Source: Helicobacteraceae bacterium
Lineage (GTDB): Bacteria > Campylobacterota > Campylobacteria > Campylobacterales > Sulfurimonadaceae
DNA length: 64,000 nt
Assembly (NCBI GenBank): GCA_027038835.1
Contig: JALWGC010000008.1
Coordinates: 1-64,000 of the forward strand
Direction: 5' to 3'
Position 1 is the first letter of the stretch, and each line of letters starts with the position of its first letter. The notes under the pieces are model-generated. The model was given only the letters and a program-made list of their open reading frames with translations, searched no databases and was not told the DNA's origin. The position numbers and the translations under genes are program-made. Positions 7,747 to 13,960 of this stretch are shown here, piece after piece.

Positions 7747-9614
7747 CGTTTTTGCATTCGGAATTTTTTTACTACATACTACCTCTTTTGGTTTTTTTGT
7801 TCGCTTTGTTGTTGACCCAAAAAGAGTCGGTGGCGACTTTTTTCAGCGACGAGGTTATGGAAAAACTGCGAGTTTCGACAAAAGGCTTGACGCTCAAAGC
7901 GCGCAACGCCTTGTTTTTTCTGGCCGGTTTTTTTATGATAACCGCATTGGCCGAGCCCGTCATCCCAAACGGTGAAACGTTCGTAGAGCAAAAAAGTGCC
8001 GACATCGTCATAGCGCTCGATATTTCCAACTCGATGCGCGCGCAAGATATCTACCCTTCCCGTTTGGAATCTTCCAAACAAAAAGCGATAGAGTTCATAC
8101 GTATGTTAAAGCAAAACAGAGTCGGCGTAGTGGCGTTCGCTAAGGGGAGTTACCTTGTTTCGCCGCTTAGTTTCGATACCGAAGCGGTGGCGTTTTTGTT
8201 GCAAAACCTCGACACCTCTTCGATAACCGAACAAGGAACCGATTTTATGGCGCTTTTGGAAACGGTGAAAAATGCTTCGCTAAAGTCGAAACACAAATAC
8301 CTGCTTCTTTTTACCGACGGCGGAGATAAGAAAGATTTTTCCAAAGAGGTCGCTTATGCCAACGACAATGGGATAACGGTGTTTGTCATCGGCGTGGGAA
8401 CGAAAATGGGCGCACCTATACCGATGGAAAATGGAGCGTTTTTGCATTACAAAGGGAAAACGGTCATTACGAAATTCAACGAAAAAGTGGAAGATTTGGC
8501 GCTAAAAACCGGCGGTGTGTTCATACAAGCGACCAACTCCAACCGTGATATCGAAGCGATGAAAAAGGAGATGGAACGGATAATAGAAAAGAAACTTTTG
8601 AAGCGCAAATCTATCAAAAAGTACATACCGCTGTTCTATTTGCCGCTTGGTGCGGCGATGTTGCTCGTACTCATAGCGCTTGCGTCTATGACCAAGCGAA
8701 GCGTAGTCGAAGTGCCTTCGATGTTCTTTGTCGGTTTTTTACTCCTTTTTTCCACGAACGCGAAAGCGGGTGTACTCGATTTTGTAGATATCAAAGAAGC
8801 GAAGCAGGCATACGTCAAAGGAGACTATAAAGAAGCTGCCAAAAAGTTCGAAGAATATGCACAAAGCAGTAAAAAACCGCATGCGTATTACGATGCGGCA
8901 AACGCGTACTACAAAGCGAAAAACTATAAAAAAGCACAAGAGCTTTACAAAAAGGTCCATACAAAAGATGCCGATTTGATGGCACATACGTTTCATAACC
9001 TCGGTAATACCTATGCGAACGAAGGAAAGTACGAAAAAGCGATAGAAGCGTACAAAGACGCTTTGAAGCTTCGAAAAGACAAGCAAATGGAAGAAAATTT
9101 AGAAACGGTGAAAAAGCTTTTGAGAAAACGAAAACAAAAAAAGCGGAATAAACAAAACCAGCAAAATCAGCAAAATCAGAAAAACCAGCAAAACCGGCAA
9201 AATCAGCAAAATCAGCAAAATCAGCAAAATCAGCAAAATCAGCAAAATCAGCAAAACCGAAAGGGGCAAAACGAAAACGCGCAGCAAAAAAACAGCAAGC
9301 AAAACCATCAAAACAAAAGTAAACAGAACGAAAAAACGAAATCGCAACAAAAAGAGAAACAAAAAAAGGATGAAAATTCCAAGCAAAAACGACACTCCAA
9401 AGAGCAACTCCAAAGGCTTGACCAAAATAGCTCGAAACAACGTTCCAAAAGCGGTGCTTCGCGTATGCCAAAAATAGAGCACAACGAAAAGAGAATGAGT
9501 GATGCCGAAGAGAGAAAGTGGCTCAAAGAGCTAAACAACGACGCAAAAACGTTTATGTACATGATAAAACCTGCGCAAAACGGAAGTGAGGATACAGATG
9601 AAAAACCTTGGTAA
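7743..9614 (+). CDS. batB: BatB-BatC fusion: VWA domain plus TPR and Gln/Asn-rich tail
   Basis: At 623 residues this is about twice the usual BatB. Residues 8-22 and 58-76 are membrane segments and residues 85-295 a VWA domain with intact MIDAS (ALDISNSMR, LFTDGGD). Two hydrophobic segments follow (about 305-325 and 330-350). Residues 355-465 hold TPR repeats (KGDYKEAAKKFEEYA, YDAANAYYKAKNYKKA) typical of BatC. Residues 470-540 are almost pure Gln, Asn and Lys, encoded by a 9-base tandem repeat. Thus BatB and BatC, separate genes in Bacteroides, are one chain here. It overlaps batA by 4 bases and batD by 17. The tail's charge and low complexity suggest a flexible periplasmic or cytoplasmic linker. 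Confidence 0.92.
   Translation: MTFLHSEFFYYILPLLVFLFALLLTQKESVATFFSDEVMEKLRVSTKGLTLKARNALFFLAGFFMITALAEPVIPNGETFVEQKSADIVIALDISNSMRAQDIYPSRLESSKQKAIEFIRMLKQNRVGVVAFAKGSYLVSPLSFDTEAVAFLLQNLDTSSITEQGTDFMALLETVKNASLKSKHKYLLLFTDGGDKKDFSKEVAYANDNGITVFVIGVGTKMGAPIPMENGAFLHYKGKTVITKFNEKVEDLALKTGGVFIQATNSNRDIEAMKKEMERIIEKKLLKRKSIKKYIPLFYLPLGAAMLLVLIALASMTKRSVVEVPSMFFVGFLLLFSTNAKAGVLDFVDIKEAKQAYVKGDYKEAAKKFEEYAQSSKKPHAYYDAANAYYKAKNYKKAQELYKKVHTKDADLMAHTFHNLGNTYANEGKYEKAIEAYKDALKLRKDKQMEENLETVKKLLRKRKQKKRNKQNQQNQQNQKNQQNRQNQQNQQNQQNQQNQQNQQNRKGQNENAQQKNSKQNHQNKSKQNEKTKSQQKEKQKKDENSKQKRHSKEQLQRLDQNSSKQRSKSGASRMPKIEHNEKRMSDAEERKWLKELNNDAKTFMYMIKPAQNGSEDTDEKPW
9154..9258 (+). repeat. In-frame 9-bp tandem repeat (cagcaaaat)n encoding Gln-Gln-Asn
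   Basis: About eleven to twelve copies of a 9-base unit, CAGCAAAAT with small variants, lie inside the batB/C gene. The core from about 9198 has six identical copies. Because the unit is a multiple of three, gain or loss of copies would change protein length without breaking the frame. On the opposite strand it produces a long (Phe-Ala-Asp)n open frame that is only a shadow. Confidence 0.9.
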
Positions 9615-11058
9615 GATAACAGTCTTTTTATTGATTGTAGCGGTAAGTTCCCTTTGGGGCGGTTCGGTTTTGGCCAGAGTCGATCACAAAAAAGTGTTAC
9701 CGGGTGAGAGCGTGACGCTGCAGCTCGATGTTTTCGGTTCCGATGTGGAAGCACCGCAAGTCGATTCCCTCTGCGGTGTGGACGTCTTAGCTACTTCTAC
9801 ACAACAAAGTATTCAAATCATAAACGGCAATATCTCTAAAAACTATGTCTATTCGTACAGATTCGAGCCTGAGAACAACTGTACCATCGAGCCGATTGCA
9901 GTCAAAGTCGATGGTAAGGTGGAAAAAACCAAACCCATAAATATCGTCGTAAGTAACCAAGTTCCTCAGAGCAAAGATAGAAATTTCATTTTGGAGCTTC
10001 ATAGCGAGAAAAAAGAGGTTTTTGTCGGCGAGCCTTTTGTGGTGAAGCTCGTTTTCAAACAAAAAAGCTCTGCCGATGCGATCGATTCGAAATTTTTTCC
10101 ACCCAAACTCGAGGGTTTTTGGATCAAGCATCAAAGTCAAGCGGATAAAAAACTTGTCGGAGATTACTACGTAACGACCATCACCTATATCATGGCCGCA
10201 CAGCGTGAGGGTGATCTACGCATTGCTCCTGCGAAGATAAAAATAGCCGTGCGCGATAATTCGGCGAACTACTGGAACAGTTTCGCTCCCGCCGTTAAGT
10301 GGCGAACCTACTATTCAAACCCGATAGAGATGAAAGTGTACGCTCCCCCTAAAGGGGTCAAGCTTGTAGGTAATTTCGACATCACCATAAGGGTCGATAA
10401 AACCGTAATCCATCCAAACGAAGCGGTCAATGCGGTGTTGACCATCAAAGGGGATGGGAACGTCGAAGACCTCGAAGCGTTCAAGCCCTACATACAAAAC
10501 GCGAACGTTTTTGCCGAAAAACCGATTGTAGATGAGAAAAACGGCATATTCACCCAAAAGATAGCTTTTGTCGGGGATAGCTCGTTTACCATCCCTTCGT
10601 TCTCGATTCGCTATTTCGATCCGAAAACGAAAAAGATACAGACAAAATCGACCGCACCGATCGATATCAAGGTCGAAGGCGCTAAGCAAGAAGCGGCGTT
10701 GAACATCAAAAAAGGAAGCGATGAAAATATCGCCGCTGCACAAAGTACCGAAGGTTCGTCCGCTTCGTCGGTCGATTCCTCCTTTGCGATAACGTGGGTC
10801 ATTTTGTCGTTTGTTGCAGGAATGTTCATAGGTGGAATCGTCGTCTTTTTCAAATTTTACGTCTCGAACAAGAAGCGAATCATGCGTTTTAACTTCGATG
10901 ACAAGAAAGTTCTGTTTGTGAAACTTCTGCCTTACAAAGATAAAAAAGATGTCAAAGAGGTGCTCGATATGCTTGAAGAACATCTCTACGGTTCAGGCAA
11001 AGGAGATATCGATAAAGAGAAACTTAAAAATATTATAAACAAATATGGTATAAAATAG
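9598..11058 (+). CDS. batD: BatD: large periplasmic membrane-anchored protein of the Bat operon
   Basis: The 486-residue protein has an N-terminal signal peptide (about 1-24), a long beta-rich periplasmic region that starts with the typical ARVDHKKVLPGESVTL strand pair, one transmembrane helix near residues 394-418 and a short cytoplasmic helical tail. These are features of BatD (oxygen tolerance) proteins. ATG 9598 is preferred over GTG 9586 because GAGG stands 6 bases upstream and the signal peptide begins there. It is the last gene of the operon; the next gene appears to have its own promoter within the batD 3' end. Confidence 0.9.
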   Translation: MKNLGKITVFLLIVAVSSLWGGSVLARVDHKKVLPGESVTLQLDVFGSDVEAPQVDSLCGVDVLATSTQQSIQIINGNISKNYVYSYRFEPENNCTIEPIAVKVDGKVEKTKPINIVVSNQVPQSKDRNFILELHSEKKEVFVGEPFVVKLVFKQKSSADAIDSKFFPPKLEGFWIKHQSQADKKLVGDYYVTTITYIMAAQREGDLRIAPAKIKIAVRDNSANYWNSFAPAVKWRTYYSNPIEMKVYAPPKGVKLVGNFDITIRVDKTVIHPNEAVNAVLTIKGDGNVEDLEAFKPYIQNANVFAEKPIVDEKNGIFTQKIAFVGDSSFTIPSFSIRYFDPKTKKIQTKSTAPIDIKVEGAKQEAALNIKKGSDENIAAAQSTEGSSASSVDSSFAITWVILSFVAGMFIGGIVVFFKFYVSNKKRIMRFNFDDKKVLFVKLLPYKDKKDVKEVLDMLEEHLYGSGKGDIDKEKLKNIINKYGIK

Positions 11059-11077
11059 TCCTAACTAAAGTTAGGAG
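11046..11077 (+). promoter_or_regulatory. Extended -10 promoter and RBS hairpin before the AMMECR1 gene
   Basis: TGG-TATAAA at 11046-11054 is an extended -10 element overlapping the end of batD. The expected start near 11061 lies at a perfect 6-bp hairpin (CCTAAC 11060-11065, loop TAAA, GTTAGG 11070-11075) whose right arm contains part of the Shine-Dalgarno sequence TTAGGAG. Translation could therefore depend on opening this hairpin. Sequence is seen; the effect is inferred. Confidence 0.5.
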
Positions 11078-11083
11078 ATTGTC

Positions 11084-11659
11084 ATGATTGACCCAATATT
11101 GCTTCGGATCGCCAAAACGGCGATTTTGTCGAAGTTCGACGACTCCTACGCCGTCGATAAAGAAAAACTGCTGCGTCAATACCCGTTTTTGGCACAAAAG
11201 GGTGCCGTTTTCGTTACGCTCAACAAAGGGCAAAGCCTAAGGGGGTGTATAGGTTCTATCATCGCGCACCGTCCTCTCATAGACGACATCGTACACAACG
11301 CCGAAAGTGCCGCTTTTAGCGACCCGAGGTTTCCTCCTTTGGAAGCCGAAGAGATCGATACTGCGTTGATGCTCGAGGTTTCGGTGCTAAGCGAACCGCA
11401 ACTGATAGAATATGACGATTACGAGGATTTGAAAAAGAAAATCGTTCCGCACAAAGACGGGCTGATTCTCAAATATGGGCAATACCAAGGGACTTTTTTG
11501 CCTCAGGTGTGGCAACAACTGCCCACGCCGGAGCAGTTTTTGGAACATCTCAGCTACAAAGCGGGTGCGAATCCTTCGATTTACTCTCTTCATCCAGACA
11601 TCTACAGATACCGCGTGGAGCATATACGGGAGCGATGGGATGCAATACAGCCGCTATAA
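11084..11659 (+). CDS. amrA: AMMECR1-family protein (AmmeMemoRadiSam system protein A)
   Basis: The 191-residue protein has the AMMECR1 hallmark LRGCIG (about residues 48-53) and a conserved C-terminal part (GTFLPQVWQQLPTPEQFLEHL). AMMECR1 is conserved from bacteria to humans but has no established reaction. In many prokaryotes it is encoded next to a MEMO homologue and a radical SAM enzyme, the set named AmmeMemoRadiSam by TIGRFAM curators. All three are here, overlapping by 20 and 4 bases, so they likely work in one pathway. TTAGGAG 7-8 bases upstream supports the start. The symbol follows the three-protein naming; it is not tied to an experiment. Confidence 0.93.
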   Translation: MIDPILLRIAKTAILSKFDDSYAVDKEKLLRQYPFLAQKGAVFVTLNKGQSLRGCIGSIIAHRPLIDDIVHNAESAAFSDPRFPPLEAEEIDTALMLEVSVLSEPQLIEYDDYEDLKKKIVPHKDGLILKYGQYQGTFLPQVWQQLPTPEQFLEHLSYKAGANPSIYSLHPDIYRYRVEHIRERWDAIQPL

Positions 11660-12635
11660 AAACGACGATGCCGTCACCTGCTTGTTGTGCAAACACTACT
11701 GCACTCTCAAAGAAGGAAAAACGGGGATTTGCGGCATCAACAAAAACGAAGGGGGTAAACTTCGAAATCTGACATATGCCCATCCAAGCGCTTTGCATCT
11801 CGACCCGATAGAAAAAAAACCGCTTTACCATTTCCTGCCCGCTTCTACTTCCCTTTCATTAGGTACCGTCGGGTGTAATTTCCGTTGCCCTTTTTGTCAA
11901 AACTATTCGATTTCGCAAACAGACAAGGTCAACGAAGCGAACTACTACCCTCCAGAAGCGATAGTGGCACTTGCATTGCAAAACAAAGCAAAAAGCATCA
12001 GTTACACCTACAACGAGCCGACGATTTGGTATCCGTATGCCAGAGATATCGCGGTTTTGGCGAAAAAAGCGGGTTTGAGAAACGTTTTTGTAACAAGCGG
12101 ATACGAGTCGGATGAGGTGCTTGAAGATATGCAAGGGATTATCGATGCGGCGAATGTCGATTTGAAAAGTTTTTCTCACGAATACTACAAAAAAGTGCTC
12201 AAAACATCGCTTGATGGGGTGCTGGAAAACCTTGAAAAATTCGCACGCTCCTCTATATGGGTCGAAGTTACGACACTTGTCGTTCCGGGGGTGAACGATT
12301 CCAAAGAGGAGCTTGAGCAGATGGCGGAGTTCATCGCTACGAAGATGGGTGTTGGAGTACCTTGGCATTTGAGTGCGTTCCATCCGGATTATAAGATGGG
12401 CACGACACCGCCGACTTCACTACAAAAGTTGCTTGAAGCCAAAGAGATAGGGGAAAAAGGGGGTCTAAAGTATGTTTACCTTGGTAATGTGCGCTATGAT
12501 GGTTCTACATACTGTCCGAAGTGTGCTTCGGTTTTGATAAAGCGGGAAGTGTATAGAACCGAAGTTCTTGGCTTGGACTTGGAAAAAGGGTGTTGTAGTG
12601 CGTGTGGAGAGATGATAGAAGGGGTATGGAAATGA
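11640..12635 (+). CDS. amrS: Radical SAM enzyme of the AmmeMemoRadiSam system
   Basis: The 331-residue protein contains the radical SAM cluster motif C-x3-C-x2-C (GCNFRCPFCQNY, about residue 78-89), which binds a 4Fe-4S cluster and S-adenosylmethionine. It is of the pyruvate formate-lyase activase type. A second Cys set is at the N-terminus (CLLCKHYC, then CGI) and a third at the C-terminus (YCPKC ... CCSAC), likely an auxiliary cluster or zinc site. ATG 11640 lies inside the end of the AMMECR1 gene; starts further upstream would add unrelated sequence read out of frame from that gene. Its substrate is not known for the family. Confidence 0.93.
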   Translation: MQYSRYKNDDAVTCLLCKHYCTLKEGKTGICGINKNEGGKLRNLTYAHPSALHLDPIEKKPLYHFLPASTSLSLGTVGCNFRCPFCQNYSISQTDKVNEANYYPPEAIVALALQNKAKSISYTYNEPTIWYPYARDIAVLAKKAGLRNVFVTSGYESDEVLEDMQGIIDAANVDLKSFSHEYYKKVLKTSLDGVLENLEKFARSSIWVEVTTLVVPGVNDSKEELEQMAEFIATKMGVGVPWHLSAFHPDYKMGTTPPTSLQKLLEAKEIGEKGGLKYVYLGNVRYDGSTYCPKCASVLIKREVYRTEVLGLDLEKGCCSACGEMIEGVWK

Positions 12636-13417
12636 AACGAGAAGAGAGTGTTGCAGGGAGTTTCTATCCGGCGAACGAAGAAGCGATAATGAACTATTTT
12701 CGCCATTTTACCGAATTGTTCGACAAACATGCCAAGCTCCCCCGTCTTTCGCCGCGTGCAGTCATAGTACCGCATGCGGGGTACGTTTACTCGGGTTTTA
12801 CCGCAAGTATCGCATACAGATTGTTGCAAAATAGCGGATTGAAAAAGTTCGTCGTTATCGGACCTTCGCACCGTATCGCTTTTAGAGGGAGCAGTATGTG
12901 CGGTTTTGACGCTTACGCTACACCTCTTGGAGATATCGAATCCGCCGATGATATCTTCAAGGCGATAGAGGAGCGTTTTTCACTCCCTTGCGTGTTGCAA
13001 GCGCACGGGGAACACTCCACGGAAGTGCAGTTTCCGTTTGTAAAACATTTCGTCGAAGATGCTTCGATAGTGGAGATTGTTTATTCGGACGAAGATGCGC
13101 ACCGTTTGGCGAAAATAATCGAGTATCTGTTGCAAAGAGAAGACTGCGGGGTGATTATCAGTACAGATTTGAGCCATTTTCATACATTGCAAAAAGCGAA
13201 CGAAATCGATAGCGTCTGTATAAAAGCGATCGAGACACTCGATATGTTTTTACTTTCCCAAGGGTGCGAAGCATGTGGAAAAATAGGCGTGGGCGCTATG
13301 ATTTTGGCGGCGAAACGGTTGGGGCTTTCACCTACGGTGCTCGATTATAGAACGAGTGCCGATGTAAGCGGTGATAGCGACAGAGTCGTTGGGTATGTGA
13401 GTGCAGCTTTTTCGTAA
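12632..13417 (+). CDS. amrB: MEMO-family protein (AmmeMemoRadiSam system protein B)
   Basis: The 261-residue MEMO1-like protein has the conserved PHAGYVYSG and GPSHRI motifs and the later ACGKIGVG segment. These carry the two His and one Cys equivalent to the metal ligands reported for human MEMO1. It is related in fold to class III extradiol dioxygenases. ATG 12632 is preferred: AAGGGG is 7 bases upstream and the start overlaps the radical SAM stop as ATGA. Human MEMO1 has been linked to iron binding and redox signalling; the bacterial role is unknown. Confidence 0.93.
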   Translation: MKREESVAGSFYPANEEAIMNYFRHFTELFDKHAKLPRLSPRAVIVPHAGYVYSGFTASIAYRLLQNSGLKKFVVIGPSHRIAFRGSSMCGFDAYATPLGDIESADDIFKAIEERFSLPCVLQAHGEHSTEVQFPFVKHFVEDASIVEIVYSDEDAHRLAKIIEYLLQREDCGVIISTDLSHFHTLQKANEIDSVCIKAIETLDMFLLSQGCEACGKIGVGAMILAAKRLGLSPTVLDYRTSADVSGDSDRVVGYVSAAFS

Positions 13418-13426
13418 AACGGGTTG

Positions 13427-13435
13427 TGCTATAAT
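13427..13435 (+). promoter_or_regulatory. Extended -10 promoter (TGC-TATAAT)
   Basis: TGC immediately precedes a perfect TATAAT at 13430-13435, just after the MEMO stop. Expected transcription start is near 13442, giving a very short leader before the TTG start at 13457, which is preceded by GGAG at 13447-13450. This would drive the deoxyribosyltransferase and kinase genes separately from the AMMECR1 operon. Confidence 0.65.
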
Positions 13436-13456
13436 ACAAAAAAATTGGAGTCAAAT

Positions 13457-13960
13457 TTGAAAAAGATATATATAGCCGGTCCCGATGTTTTCGAGCGACA
13501 AAGTGTCGAAATAGGGAAAAAAAACGTGGAAATTTGTAAAAAATACGGTTATATAGGGCTCTATCCTCTCGATAACGAAGTCGATTTCAACCAGTCAAAG
13601 CACTCCATCGCCTTGGATATTTTCAAAGCCAATACGAAAATGATTCAAGAGTGCGATATCGTTGTAGCCAATCTCAACCCGTTTCGCGGAAAAGAGAGCG
13701 ACAGCGGAACGGTTTGGGAGTGTGGATACGCTTACGGGCTTGGCAAAAAAGTTTATGGGTACATGGAAAAGACACATGATTATGTCGATTCGTTCACAGA
13801 TAAAGAGAAAAAGGAGCAAAACGGAGTTTTTTTCGACAACGAAGGAAGAATCATAGAAGATTTCGAGCATCCTCTCAATCTTATGATAGCGTGTTCGGTG
13901 GAGAAGATTTTTCAAGGGGATTTCGAAACGGCACTAAAGGGGATAAGTGCGCTTGCGTAG
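13457..13960 (+). CDS. Nucleoside 2-deoxyribosyltransferase family protein
   Basis: The 167-residue protein begins KKIYIAGPDVF and carries the SDSGTVWECGYAYGLGK motif, where Glu is the catalytic nucleophile of this family. The proteins exchange or hydrolyse the base of deoxynucleosides or nucleotides in salvage or house-cleaning. A TTG start at 13457 is chosen because GGAG is 6 bases upstream, the promoter TATAAT lies just before, and the conserved beta strand begins immediately. The gene overlaps the downstream kinase by 14 bases, so the two are co-translated. The exact substrate cannot be read from sequence. Confidence 0.88.
   Translation: MKKIYIAGPDVFERQSVEIGKKNVEICKKYGYIGLYPLDNEVDFNQSKHSIALDIFKANTKMIQECDIVVANLNPFRGKESDSGTVWECGYAYGLGKKVYGYMEKTHDYVDSFTDKEKKEQNGVFFDNEGRIIEDFEHPLNLMIACSVEKIFQGDFETALKGISALA

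Noticed and set aside
8815-9471. A minus-strand frame with (Phe-Ala-Asp)n repeats
   Set aside because: Opposite-strand shadow of the (Gln-Gln-Asn)n repeat in batB/C; no start signal or family match.
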